Positions 18,647 through 31,825 are shown, counted from the first letter of the stretch. The stretch: DNA of 64,000 nt from Pholiota molesta (GCA_014925825.1 JACGCK010000075.1:124001-188000); one strand, 5' to 3'. The notes: generated by a model not told the origin, from the letters alone. Numbers and translations are program-made.

Positions 18647-21346
18647 TTATGTAGATACATACAATGCAGCTACTGGCTGTTTATTACCACAACTACTCAT
18701 ATCTAGACTATTATTATTAAGTGATCCACAATAATTCAAATCTCTTCCTGTACTAATACCATCATGGAACCATATTTGACCATCAGGAAGAATAACTCTA
18801 GTGTTAAAATGTGCCTCTCCAAAATAAATAACTCCTCGGAGTACAAACTCATGGTTTTGATTATTACAGCTAATTTGGATAGTATTATCAATATAGGGTT
18901 GTGTGTTTGAAAATTCAAATACAAGTAGAGGTGGTATGGTCAAAAATTGATATTTGGTATGTCTATTTTGCAAACATATCTGGCATTGTCCTGCAATTGT
19001 TTCTTGCATAGTTAAACTCCATATTGAAATTGATTGATATTGGGTGGCTCCTGCTGATACATGTAGTGAAGGTAAATCAACTATGCGTCTTATATGATTG
19101 TTTGTACAACTTTGAGATATAGATTGTATTGGCTGTGTGGTTGAGAGTACTGCTTCTAAAACACTTTCTATACTTGTATAATGTCCAAAACGCATTGTAT
19201 TTGGATAAAGCCTATGGAGCTTTTGCCATATATTATCACGGACTAATTCAAGAGTTGTTTCATTATTATCAAATTGTTGAAATCCATGATACAAATCATT
19301 TATAAATTCATTTTCTATGGTTTCAAATTTATTATTCCATGCCATTTTATCACTATACCAAAGTGATAGTATAATTGTAAAAACTGCATCATATGCGCAA
19401 CTATTTTGACTCCATATAAAGCCTGAAGGAACTGCATTATGTATTATACTATTTTGATTCTGTAAGCCTAGGCATAATTTTTTGTTTATAGGTTGATCCT
19501 TTTCAAATGTTGAGGTAGAAGTGATTTTTGCATTCTTTTGATTGGACTTTGCAAGAATTGCATTTTTTAAATCTTGAATATCAAATATTTTAGCCTCTAG
19601 TAATGGATCTGCTTTTGACCATTTAATTGCAGGATGAACATTTTTTGGAACATACATAAGTCCTTTCCATTCACGGAATGTTTTTATTAATGTATTTCGG
19701 TTATCACCATATACAGTTACTGGGAGTTTATGCTCATGATTCAATGTAGTAATCTCATCTAAAAGTTCTAATTCACGGAATTCCTGTCTTAATCCACCTG
19801 AGCATCTCCCTTTAATTTTACTAGTATGAAAACCTTGTACAATCAAAGTTCCTTCAGCAGAGGCACTGCGAGACAAAGCAGTATAACAAGCTTGATGAGA
19901 TTTTAAATTAGATAAATCTGCCACATTGTTTCCTCTTGTTCTCCCTTGTGATGCGAAATCTGTCATTGCAAAATTAATTGCAACTTCTGTTTGTATGCGG
20001 GCAATTCTAACTCTTTGATCATTTGGCAGAGATGCAGTAATATAATTCATTGTTGGATAAATTGGAACAACATTTTCGGGAAGGCCTGGGAATTGTACAA
20101 TAGATGGTGGATTCTTCAATTTTACAAATAATGTCTCAAGCATTAGTTGGTTGCGGGTTCCTAGCTTTGATTGCCAACCATGTACATAACCTTCTTGACC
20201 ACGTGTTATACAAAGCTCTGTCGCAAAATTGTATCGAATCATTACTGGCAGGCCTATACACAATGATAATTTACCAGAAATATGTTTATCAGTAGAAGAT
20301 GGGATTTGTTCCCATAATGCCTTTTGAATTTCATCAGTAATTTCTTTAATGTGTAATCCGCCAGAATTATCTGCATCATTTGCATTAACATTGGGTGAAT
20401 CTTCTGAATAAAAATTAGTTAATTGTTGGGTATGTTCTTGTGCAAATCTTCTTGATCCTAAAATATTAATTATATCTTTGTGTATATTTTTTGCAGTTAT
20501 AATAGCTACATCTCTAAATTGTGGATCACATATTGATGGACGTCCTTCTATATTAGATGAAATACGTGAGTTTAAAAAACTAACATCTTCAGCTGTACAT
20601 GCTTTATATCGCATATTTGCTAATGCTGTGCGTAATTTATTATCTTCTAGACTTTGTGTTTTTTGTCTCATATTCTCACGTAATATAACTACAGTTGTTA
20701 CTTGATGCCATAATGCTTTTCCAAATGCTTCTTCTTGTGATTTTTTATTGGAACTTATTGCCCCAATAGAGCTAGAATAAAGTGATACACTTTCTCCACC
20801 AATAGCAGGTGGTAACTGTGCAAAGTCGCCAGAAAATACCATATTAAGGCCACCAAATGATTTATCAGGTGTATTAAATACTTTTTGTAATTGATTGCTA
20901 ATGCGATATAGGTCACGTGCAGATAGCATTGAAACTTCATCGAAAAATACATATTCAACACCAACCAATTTGGACTTGACACGTGATAATCCTGATGCAG
21001 TCATCCGGTCATTGATTCCAAACATTGAATGATATGTTGAACCACCTAACAAAGCTGCCGCAGAGCCTGTTGGTGCTACAACTACAAAGCGATGTGCTTC
21101 ATTTCTGATTGAAAAGAATTCTGAAAGCGCTTTCAATACTTGCGACTTTCCAGTTCCTCCTATACCACCCAAATACTTTAACAATTGTTCTTGACTAGTG
21201 CTAATAGCATGTTGCACAACCAAGGAAAATGCTCTTTCTTGCTCTTTATTTAGCTCAAATTTTGTGATAATATATTTGATTTGATCAGTCTGGTCATTCA
21301 AGTTAAATGTGTGCTCAAAATATGATTTATCTACTATTTTACAACA
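18647..21346 (-). pseudogene. Helitron: Pif1-like helicase plus C-terminal USP-like module
   Basis: Starts in frame after the break near 21338. The helicase begins LNKEQERAFSLVVQHAIS, with Walker A GGIGGTGKSQV, Walker B VFFDEVSML and the Pif1 block VFSGDFAQLPP. Later motifs include MTDFASQGRTRGNNVADL and HQACYTALSRSAS. It would unwind DNA 5' to 3' during rolling-circle transposition. After a linker, the last ~240 residues read WSQNSCAYDAVFTIILSLW, then PPLLVFEF and EAHFNTRVILPDGQIWFHDG. That is a Cys-box/His-box pattern like the C19 (USP) class of ubiquitin proteases. OTU-type proteases are known in some Helitrons; whether this module is USP, OTU or another papain-like fold needs profile comparison. 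The segment itself has no internal stop. Confidence 0.8.
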
Positions 21347-22885
21347 TTTGGTGTAAATAACTGATTTTTTTGCTTTGCTTCAGAAGCTGGTTCAACTCCT
21401 TTATGTGGATCATATGTATTATTTTCATTACGTTTATCAAGATATGCTTGTTGTAAACTTTTCATTTCATCTTCCCATTGATGGCCTGATAAGATTTTAT
21501 CTGGTTTAAAGATATCCATAGGAATATCAGATGATATTATAGGTATTGTCCAACCTCTTTCTTCAAGAACTCTATTCATTTCTGCAATTTGACTTTTGCG
21601 TAACTTGTAAATTTTCCCTTCACTATCTGGATCTTCAGGTGTATCATCATAATTTATATTTATTTTAGTCATATCAATATCTCCAATTTCAATTTCGTCT
21701 CCATTTGCAATATCTTCCCAGCTTCCAATAAGTGTATTATCAATACCTTTTTTTAACTGTGCTCGATAGTCATCTCTTGCATCTAGACATTCATAGCGGA
21801 TATTAAAGTTTTCCATCAGAGTATTTTGTTTATCTGAAAATTTATGACTATTAAAGATTTCATCCCAGCTTGAACCATTATCTTCCTTGAGATCATTTCC
21901 TCTTCTCCATGGTTTAAAAAGAGTTAACATAGTACAGCAATAGTAGTCACGATCTCCTTGATCACATCGGGGCAAATTTGCACCTATAAAATTTGGTACT
22001 CTATTTATATGATCTTTTATAGACTGTACTGCATGTGAGTCTTTTAATGGATGTAGATCAGTAAAGTAATAAATTGTACCACATTTTGAATTTTTCTTAT
22101 TAGTATCTTCAGTTATATCTATATCTTCATTCTCATTGGCTATAATATCAGATTGCTGGGTATTTTGTATTTTTATTCTATGATATTGTTGAATCCAATC
22201 ATATAAGCATATATTCTCCAATTCTGAAGATCTATAAATATAATCATATACAGGAGACAAGCCTATGATTCTTCCCCGTTTTTTTATAAGAGTGACCTTT
22301 TGGACTTCCTTAATAGTATTATCTTTGTCAATTATTGCAAAGTCTTGTCGGGCTTGTGTTACAAATGATTGCCAATAAAATGGCACAAATGTATGACTTG
22401 TATAATGATCTGGATTACCAAGTAAATACATACATATCATTGGAGATCCCATTTCAGCTTTCGCACTTAGCAAGTTTACAATTTTGGTCATAATTTTACG
22501 AGCTTTTTCTTTCATTGGTAATGTACCTCCAATCATTTCACTATTTTTATGAAATACTGCTTTGATTGAATCAAATATAGTATGTGTTTTCAAAGATGAT
22601 TTGGTAATATAATCAGACACATAAATAACCACAGCTTTAATTGCAGTTCCAGATGATAGGCTTGTTACATCTGTATTACATCGGAATAAATATGTAACTA
22701 CAGGACTAAATGTGTTTAACCACGCTTCTGACTTTTTTAATATAATCGCACCAGTATCATCGATAAAGGTATTTTCAACTATTGCTCTTGGAAACTGTGC
22801 CTTACACTTTCCCCATATATTGTCTCTACATCCAATAGAGGCTTTATTCTTTTTTCTTGTTCCATCTTTCTTTGCCCTCTGTCAC
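21334..22885 (-). pseudogene. Helitron: Rep two-tyrosine region and linker
   Basis: The frame is open from about 22885 to the stop at 21334. It begins with RKKNKASIGCRDNIWGKC, and the motif VIYVSDYITKSSLKTH carries the paired tyrosines of the Helitron Rep active site. It continues through PMICMYLLGNPDHYTSH and FVPFYWQSFV, then an acidic linker and the Helitron-type segment EMNRVLEERGW. The frame ends KGVEPASEAKQKNQLFTPNVVK and stops; the helicase frame picks up directly in another phase, so a single A is missing in the AAAA run near 21338 relative to an open frame. Confidence 0.78.
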
Positions 22886-23177
22886 AATCATGCACATTGG
22901 ATTTCAATAACAAATCATTTACAGTATTTTTAAATTTATCCCACCATGTATCTGATGCTAAACAGAGCTTGCAAGAAGAATTAAATTGATTGGAATGGAT
23001 TTTACATTTCTGAAAAGGAGGAGGATCAGGCAGTGTTTGCATTGGATCACAATAGTCTGCTTTGAGAGAATTTATAGAGATTTTTTCTTTAACCTCAGCA
23101 TGAGTACTTTGAATAAAATCACCAGTATGACAACTTTCAAGCCAATCAACTATTTTTTCTCCATTCAGAGTCTCCAC
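22865..23177 (-). pseudogene. Helitron: Cys-rich segment between HUH and two-tyrosine motifs
   Basis: This frame carries IVDWLESCHTGDF, then CKIHSNQFNSSCKLCLASDTW and VNDLLLKSNVHDC, a conserved Cys/His stretch of Helitron Rep proteins. It joins the upstream frame across a 6-A run near 23155 (one A too many for an open frame) and leaves phase again around 22865-22885. Confidence 0.7.
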
Positions 23178-26100
23178 TCAAAATTTTATCTCTCATACTT
23201 TGTGGTGACAAGCTTCCTTTTATCCAAAGGAGCATATGTAAGTGTAACGTTAAGCACCCTTGTTGCTCTACTGTTCCATAATAGCCATTTGTTTCTCCAT
23301 ACAGTCCACAATGCTTAGCATCTACACCTAAAACATCAGATATAAATGTTTCTACCATGAAATGGAAGAAGCGTGCACCTGCCACTGGATTTCTACAGAT
23401 TAGCCGGAGACGTTCATCATATGGTAGAAAATTAAGTTTGAACTCTTCTTTGGTGTCAGCATAATAAATACATATAGGATGCTGAATATCAGCAGGTGAT
23501 AGTGTAATATACCAGGATGGTGCACCAATAAAATTAATCAAAGACCATATTTCATTACGCATATATTTTTTACTTGTAGTTGATCCATGCATTTTCCCAG
23601 AAATATGATCCAAGTCTCTAATTACTTGGAAACATGCTTTTTCAGCATCAGTTTCTGGCTTGATATGCTCACCATTTACAAGTCGTTCTGTCATATTTTC
23701 TAGAGTTGCCTGATCCAAATTCAACAATCGGTTGGTGATATCTGTAAAAGATCGCTGATCTACCATTAGAAAACTTTGTGTTGCACTTGTTTTCATTTGC
23801 TCATGGCTAAATGCTACAAATGGAAAGTTGATATCTGTTTGAAATCTTTTGTCATGATACATTAAAAGATGGCGCTTATGACATTTATCTGATAGCTTTG
23901 TTGTTCCAATACCACCTAGCCCATATGGAAAAAGCCATGGAAACATTTGTGGGTATAATTGCGGATTATTCCATATAGATTCATATTTATCATTATGACC
24001 AACAGTTAGTATTTTACCACCATTATTCAAATGGCGTAGTGCAAATCCTTTAATTGTATTCTCAGTCATAGTATTAAGTGATTCTCCTGTAAGACCATGC
24101 ACAGTAAATGGACAATCACCTTCTTCTGTTCCATCTTCAAGTTCTTTATCAAAAACACTTGTATTCTCAGGCTCTTTATTAGTAGTAGCTTTGCGATATT
24201 CAATTGAAACTGGGGCTGATGTTTCACTATATTCATTTAAATTTTTCATTGAAATTTCAATATCTGCATAATCACTATGATTAAGCTTGAGCCATTCTAG
24301 AGCTTTAAAAACATAGTTGCGTCGCACTAAGAATGGTGTTCTTTTCAAATCTACTTCTGTAGGCTTACACGGTCCAATAAATAATATGGCCAGGACATCA
24401 TCCATATCTTCCCTTGGAGGTGGAAGCATTTTGTATATTTTAGGAATTGGTGATTCAAATGCTATAATATTTGCTTTCATTTTACGCATACCTGATGCAA
24501 CTTTTACATATGAGCATGTATGTCTAACTCTAGCAATAAGCAGTCTTTCAATAAACCGCAAAGATTTTAACTCTTCTGGTACTTTTCCTAGCCATAAATT
24601 ATTTGCCAAAGCTAAATGGGGAACTTTTCCTTTTCTAATGTCACCTCTACATTCATCACAGACTCTATTACAGCTATAGTCAAGAACTGGTCCAGAATAT
24701 TCACGTATAGGTGTTTCTTTTGATTTTCTTTCCACCCTTGTAACACCTGGAGCATGTAATATGTGAAGTAAGTTTTTAATTCCTTTTAGCCGGCTTAAAG
24801 TTTTAAGTGGCTTGAGTTCACCACATACAGCACATCCTGCTTCTTCAATCACACTTGCTGTCATTTTACTATAGGCACTTGTAATGATATCACACAATTG
24901 GTCAGGCTTAATCGCATTAGGAGGGAAATTATCTCCCTTATTAATACTTTGATCTATTTTGGATTGAATAGAATTTTTTGATGTTTTTGATCTTTGCTTA
25001 TTTGGTTCCAAAAAAGTTTCTAACTGTTTCAGCTCATTTACCTGATTGGATAATTTACTTCGCATCTTTTGTACACGTTCTTTGGCTTGCTCAGATATAC
25101 TTTTCTCATAAGAAAATACTGTTATATATTTACTGCATGCAAAACACGAATGTCCTTGAGCACTCGAGACTAATTGCGATATAGTAGAACGTGAACCTTG
25201 TGATAAATTATGAATTATAGCAATCTTTCTTGATTGTGTTACTGTTATTAATTCAAATAATTTATGCAGAGGAATACTTGTGTAAAGATATTTCTCTTCT
25301 GGATATTTCAAAAGATCAATATCATTTACATGTGCTACATATCGGAACTGAGCTACAGAACTAACATCAGTTGTATCGGAATTTATATATGGTTGTAGTG
25401 AGCTATATGAATATACGCGTGTTTTGAAACCCCCACCATAATTATATATTACTGGGTTGTCAATATTGTCAAAGATATATTTGTTCTTGAGCATCCAAGC
25501 AGATTGCCGTGTATGGCACTTGATTTTATAATGCTTGATTTTATAATGCTGGTCATGGCGCAAATATACAAACTTTTTTGGTGTATTTGTTAAATATTTG
25601 ATCTGTTTGAATAGTGCTTTTATACTTGAATAGATAATCTTTGGAGTTGGGGTTTCTAATATTAATTGACGCAAAGCTAAAGCGTAGTCATGCTTGAGAT
25701 AAATATTACGTTTACAAAGTAACATGGCTTTTCTAAATAAAAGCTTTTGTTTGAGCATCAATTTAAGATGCTCTAATAATATAATATATATATCAAAGAG
25801 CAAACCTTCGGAGAAATATAACAAGGAACCAATAAGCCTATATACTTGTAGAGCCCGGGCAAAATCTGATAGAATAAATTTGGATTGTAAATAAAATAAA
25901 TGGACTCTTTGTATAATATTTTGCATATGCATCGGTAGTTGGAAACCGAATTGATTACTTTGAACATTGGTCAAAGTGGAAAATTGATTACTCTGAACAT
26001 TGGTCAAAGTGGGGGCGGCAGTCGGTGTTACCACCAAGCCTTGAAAACACTTTTCATGAGAAAGTGCGGGTGAATAGCCACTTTGAACTTGATAATTCAA
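23146..26100 (-). pseudogene. Helitron: N-terminal region and Rep HUH domain
   Basis: A long open frame of up to 984 codons; the first ATG is near 25941, and the true start is uncertain. The N-terminus includes a 33-bp DNA repeat coding TNVQSNQF, then Cys pairs (CFACSKYI, CAVCGEL, CNRVCDEC) of the type preceding the Helitron N domain. Rep landmarks are QMFPWLFPYGLGG, GAPSWYITLSPAD and the metal-binding HUH-type CLTLHLHMLLWIKG. It would nick and join DNA ends in rolling-circle transposition. The frame stops at 23146, shortly after the HUH motif, because of a one-base change in an A run. Confidence 0.82.
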
Positions 26101-27060
26101 AGCAGGAAATTTAAGCGCTGAAATGAGAATGACTAAGACATATTTACTTTATATTGAATGGAAAGACTGACCTAGGATGGGACTGCACTTCATATTTTCA
26201 AAGGTTGCTATAGCTGGAAGCAAGGGCGATGGGATTTTGTCTGGATGAACCGACGATAAGATAAGTGCATAATCAGTATACATAATGCACGGTATTGCCA
26301 TACAATTTATCACACCTTGTACCACTGGGACAAACTCATTGTAATTCCTCTTAATTACAACAAGTATGAGTAGAAAGTATAGGCCAGCAATCATCGTGAA
26401 AGTTGAGAGTAAGGAGTGCGAGTTGTGCGATAAGGATGACATCAGACATTCAATCCCCGCACTTGCACGCACCTGCACTGTTCCGCCACTGTAGCTGACG
26501 GATTCCCAACACTCGCAATCCCTGCCAACCTCCCTCATCGCGACTACTGACTCCCAACCACCCCACTGCTATGTGTTATTCTGCTCGATATGCCGCTGGT
26601 GTCGAAGAGAAGGAGATCCTGTGCAATCCGTCGTGTCAGGTGCAGATTTCGTCATACAGACTTCACTGAAACAGCCATTCCACTCAAGCCTGCGACCGCG
26701 ACCGCGGCAGACAACGCGCACGGAAACTCACCAACCGCACGACCACGGGGTCCACAATGCCAACGACTTGTATATGGATTAAGAGTAACCCATCGGTCGC
26801 CCAGTGACGCCAGCTTAATATCATTTTCTGGACAACCACGGCGACTACGGCGATGGCTGCTGACACCATTGTTCGCGTCACAAGGCTCAAGAGCATCAAC
26901 AGGTAAGCCGACTGTGTAAGCTACCTACGACCTCGCGAACTCAACAGCATGCTCGTAACAGTGGCATGGCGTCGACATCAACATCCCGCTCACCTTTGCC
27001 ACACCACCGACCTCTGAAGGATGTTCTGTTGACAGGCAGCGTACATCTTGGGCATCTCAC
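26101..27060. other. Region without a confident gene
   Basis: 26149-26538 has a 129-codon minus frame with hydrophobic content, without recognisable features. The GC content rises sharply from about 26570, marking a change of sequence class at the Helitron's right flank. Confidence 0.35.
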
Positions 27061-27775
27061 CTCGACTCCCCTTCCCCTCTCAGCACCATGCTAACAGCAG
27101 CGGGCTAGGCAACACGGCGACGACACGACGAGGCGCGTACGATACATGAAAACCAGAGCATAGTCAGCGATGAGACGACAACGCTGAGATACGGACGATT
27201 CACGGCGTGGCTTGGAAGGCAACGGCTGGACTCGCGAGGGGGTAGAGGACGAGAGAAACGGCGCAGCTGTCGGAACACATCAATGAGTATCAAGTGAGTA
27301 CTGAACCACTTCAATCGTATACACATTACTCACGGCAATATAGCCTCGAAGACACTCGTGCCGCCGTTCTGCGTCGAGCCGCGGGATCTCTAGCAGTTAC
27401 GGACAGGCCAACTGCAACACACGGCAGCGCAGAGACATGGAAACGCGGGTCAGCAACGCAGTGCCTTCAAGGGAGATGGGCAACCTACCAGGGGCAGAAG
27501 GACGGGGCGCCGATTCGAGCATGCAGGCACGACTGACTGCCTGGAAAGTCAGCACGATGAGGACGGCAAAGCACGAGATGACCGACTGGATGAAGGCAAG
27601 GACGGCTTCATTGCTACCTCGGGATATGGGTGAGTATGGTCATAAGAACATGAATAGCTTTTACTTACCCTGAATTTATCCAGCACCGAAGCTCGTTGAC
27701 CCAGTCGCGCAAGGGCACGGCGCCGGCCGGCGTATCGCGCATCATCGGCGACGACGAATGGGCTGTCAATTCCGT
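27061..27775 (+). repeat. Diverged direct duplication, unit 1
   Basis: Shares an ordered series of blocks with 28376-28925: CTAGGCA-AC, GCATAGTC-GC, CGCGAGGG, GGTGAGTATG and GCAAGGGCACGGCGCC. GC-rich. Small frames occur in each unit but are not the same between them. Confidence 0.65.
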
Positions 27776-28375
27776 TTACAGACGGCATACAACGTGGGCA
27801 GCAGCCAACGCCATCATCCCGCCACGGATTCGTCTGTCAGAGCACCAATCTCAACAACCTGCTCACCTCTGCAACCATCCAGTGGCCGACTGCGCACGCA
27901 CCGTCCGCCCCTCGAACACGAACACGCCCACCCATGACCATTGACGCAAGCATGCCAGCCATTCCATTTATGGACGGCACACAATGCCCGCAGCACACAT
28001 CTCCACATCCCACCGCGCATTTGCCTCCTCGACACGACACGAACATCCTCCGCATACATCGTCCCTCATACCTGCAGCTTCGGCGTACCACGCGAGAATC
28101 GAGATCACAGTACATACCAACCCCACCGTCGACGCCGGCGTTTGCAAGTCCCAGTCCATCACCCACAATATCGATACCAAACATCACCTTAGTATATCAG
28201 CAGCACCTCCAGATCGGGATACAAAGGCCACGGCAACGGACGGATGACATTGGCGGACATCGGGCGGGCGGGCGACTCCAGATCGTCGTACGGATCGTGG
28301 TTTATGAGCACCACAGCGCGCAGGGGCCACGCTGCATGGTCAGTGCGCACCTCCTATGTATGTGGATTTCATCCC
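27776..28375. other. GC-rich spacer between duplicated units
   Basis: Overlapping frames on both strands (up to 167 codons) differ from each other and show no domain; composition is the likely cause. Confidence 0.35.
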
Positions 28376-28925
28376 ATCTCCCCTCCTCTCAACATCACGC
28401 TCACAACAGTAAACTAGGCACACTGGCGGTGCAGTGACAACAATACGAATGGCACGGGCGATATACGGTCACCGCAGCATAGTCGGCAACAAGATGATGA
28501 CGCTGGACCAGGACAAGTCACTGCGGGCTTGGACGACAGTGGCTCGATTCGCGAGGGCGTTGGGGATGAGAGTAACGGCCAGCAACGCGACGATTGCCGT
28601 CGAGGACGAGATGGACAAGCTACCAGGTGTGGAATGATGATGAGAAGGAGATCTGCGAGGGAGGGCGTCATTTGAGTGCGGCGCTGATTCGACCGTGCAG
28701 GAACTACTTACCTGCCTTAGGCCTGAAGTCGACATGCGGATCAGTCAAGAAGCGAGGAAGGTTACTTGCTTCCTCCAGTTACGGTGAGTATGTTTATCAG
28801 AATGTTCATTATTTTGACTTAGCCTGGCTTTTACCAGCACCAGCTGACCCTGTCTTGCAAGGGCACGGCGCCAACATATCGCACGGCATCGGCAAGGACG
28901 AAAGGCCTTTCAGGCACTATGAGTG
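28376..28925 (+). repeat. Diverged direct duplication, unit 2
   Basis: Partner of 27061-27775; shorter by about 165 bp. Confidence 0.65.
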
Positions 28926-29207
28926 GCGGTAAGCAATATCACGGCTGCAGAGACGAGCACCAACATACTTAGTACGCATTCCAGAAGAGTGTTGGAGTGC
29001 GAAGTGCTATCCGCGGAAGCAGGACTGCGTTAGTGTGGTGCGTATGTCCTGCTGAAGGATAGCGCTCACCTCATCTCGTAGATCCGCCACTATGCATTAC
29101 ATTTATCTGAAGACTGTGGATACATATTAATGGTATATGTACTATGTTGTTCGATTGAAACGGTAGCCTGAGATAAGAATGAAAACATAAGATTAAAATT
29201 AAAAATT
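28926..29207. other. Short gap
   Basis: No gene seen; the 3' untranslated part of the following minus-strand gene is expected here. Confidence 0.4.
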
Positions 29208-31620
29208 CTAAGTACGTTTACGTTTAGGTCTACTATTTTCTATATTAACAGAATAATTTTCCTTGTCAAACAAATGGACTTGGGTGGAAAGAACTAGTTG
29301 CTTGTCTTGACTAATACGCCTCTTCTTTACGATAGATGGCGGTTGATCTGAGAGTGGAGGTTCTGGGGATTGATGGTTTGTGGATAATAAAGATAACGGT
29401 GAAGTGGACAATAAAAGAGATGATGGAGGTATAACCGGTGATGATGATCTAGAACGACTAGGAGTAGGACTAGGAGTGGGCAGACTACTAGATAAAAGAT
29501 TTTGAGCAATAGTGATTGATGTTTGATGATCATGTAGCGCTTTCTTGATATATTTATCCCGTGCACTCCGTTGAATAGCAGACATTGCAACTTTGGCTTT
29601 TCCAGGAGCATCGAGATTGAGCTTTGCGCGAAACTCACTCTTGGCCATTTTGATAATCTGCACTTTTGAGAGTCGGGGATCAGCACTATGCGTGATCGAA
29701 AGCCTAAAACAGACATTAGAATAATGGAAAGATGTCTAAAAAGAACACACATACTGCTTTTTACCGGATGGATCCCGTAAAATGATACCATTTCCGCAGT
29801 ACTCAAGTGGTCCTATTGCTACAGAGTTCCCACTAGAGTTGACAATCGTTGCAAAAAGACATTTTGTTCGTTGTATGTTAGTGTATTCTATCAGCGCCTT
29901 CTTTTTGGGCCTAATTTTTATTAGTATAGAGATAATTCTTCAAGTATGCGTAGAGAAATTTACCTTTTGACATGCAGAAAAGGCACTGAATTTTCTGAGA
30001 AACAGCGTACAATGGACCAAATCTGTTTTTGACCGTAGTATAGATGCGGTGATCGAAAGTTCACCTCTTTACTGGGGTATAGTGTAGAATAGTGATCAAG
30101 TTTCAAGAATGTTGGCGAATCATACAGCCCTACTGGGTATTAGTGAGCGAACAAGATCAAGATTATACATGCAAAGAGACTTGCCTTGTTTGATATACAT
30201 AGTGGAGAGTGGATCTATTTCCGAAGAAATCGGCCCGCCCAATAGCTTCCAAACATTACCACCAAAGATGAGGTGGCCTAGGTTGAGTCCCTTTGTCATA
30301 AAGGCATCTTGTATATAGAGAGGCTCAAAGACATCGAAAAGATGTAAGCATGAATCCCGGGACCAAAGGACCTTGGGAGCTTCTAGGACATCCAATGCCA
30401 GCTATAACTTTGATCAATATCAAACCAAGAAAGAAGAATAAAACACGCACATCATAGGCGTCGATAAGAATCGACATCCGAACAGGTATAGAGGTCGTGT
30501 CTTTTGCATAAACATGCAACCAATGGATATATTTTAAACGTTGTGGAATGCTTGGAGCCAATATGTCGTCAACCATTGCAGCTTTGAGGAGAGGCCTATA
30601 GTCGAGTTAGATATTGGTGTAATACAGCTAGTCAAAGTAACAGTGGATAAAACATACATAAGATTCTCCTTTGAGTGGTATGCATATGAATAGAACGCTT
30701 CGCACAGACGAGCTGTTCTAGAAGGGCATTCAAACACTTCCGCTTCAGTAAGGAACGGGGAAATGCCTGCATAGCAATTTCAATGCAAACTATACGATAT
30801 TGAAAGGTTGTTGAAACATACCAGCATCGAAGAATAGTTCGCAAACAGTATAAACACCTACTCCACACCAAACATCTTGCGCTCCACGAACCACTTCACA
30901 TGCTAAACCTTGTCTATCTTTCCCCAAAGACGTTCTGCGATCTTCAATCCAGTCAGCCACACCATTGAGAAATGATCTATAATCATCGTAAACAGGGGGT
31001 GACGATATCGCAGCCGTATCTTCTGCAGACTCCCATTCTGGCTGTGTACATAATAGATAAAGATAAGAATATATGAATAACAATAATAAGACGGTACCTG
31101 GAAAACAAGATCGTTACTGATGAAGACGATAAAGTAGTCCGCAAATTCAAGAGCTAGCGCCACTTTTCCACGATGCTATACAATGATATCAGTCGAATAA
31201 AACAAATAATCTGAAGATAATCTGACGGACCTTTTTGTTGACTGCCATAAATGACATATTCCACTGGTCCCGTCGAAGAACTTGGACTGATGTGTGTGTC
31301 AGATATGAAAGCTAGAGAAGCAAATACTATAAGATTGAACAGAACGAATTTCGTTTGATACTCACCTTGAGACGCAAAGATTTAAAATCCAAAATGATTG
31401 CCCTTGGAGTGTGCCCAATCTCTCCTAATACCAGATTCTGCAAGGCTAGGTCACCACTGTCACGAAGGGTAGGAGGGTATAGGGGTGTTTGACGATTCGT
31501 TCCACCTCGCTTGAAGGTCGATGTAGGGTTAAGCTGCTGAACGATTCCATCCTTTCCTTTGCCAGTGCGCCCCACTTCTGCTTGAGTAAGATCCGCCCAA
31601 AGCCCAAGAAGAGTCCAGTT
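29208..31620 (-). CDS. Uncharacterised multi-exon gene
   Basis: About nine exons can be joined on the minus strand. The first visible one follows an acceptor at about 31620 (NWTLLGLWADLTQAEVGR). Next come QWNMSFMAVNKK, VALALEFADYFIVFISNDL, PPVYDDYRSFLNGVADWIED, FECPSRTARLCEAFYSYAYH, KYIHWLHVYAKDTTSIPVRM and LWSRDSCLHLFDVFEPLYIQ, then NSVAIGPLEYCGNGI. The last exon is MAKSEFRAKLNLDAPGKAK, a Ser/Pro-rich linker and a basic end RPKRKRT that looks like a nuclear signal. Introns are 50-70 bp. I recall similar proteins in many mushroom genomes but no function. The true 5' end is unclear; an ATG at 31695 is in frame with the first exon. The gene ends about 200 bp short of the first captured-gene element. 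Confidence 0.55.
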
Positions 31621-31825
31621 TGCTACAGAGTAACGATGGTGAAAAAACCAGAAAAGCAGGAGGAAGTGGGCCAGGCATTCTCGGAACTCTGGCATAAGGT
31701 GTCAGAGAAACGTCAAGGCATTAAACAAGATCGCGTTCTGGTGTACGCGTTATTTGGTCATGCTTTCTTTATTTGGTCATATCATCTAAAACAGATGAGA
31801 ACACCAAGTATGCCACCAATAACAT

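Larger units (their letters stand above)
18647..26100 (-). mobile_element. Helitron coding region (Rep-helicase), frameshifted
   Basis: A minus-strand block of about 7.4 kb encodes, in order, a Cys-rich N-terminal region, the Helitron Rep (HUH endonuclease) domain with its two-tyrosine motif, a Pif1-family helicase, and a C-terminal cysteine-protease-like module. It is markedly AT-rich relative to flanking DNA. Three single-base frame changes interrupt it, so no full-length protein can be made as written. Terminal TC and CTRR signatures were not located, so the coordinates cover coding sequence only. Confidence 0.85.
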
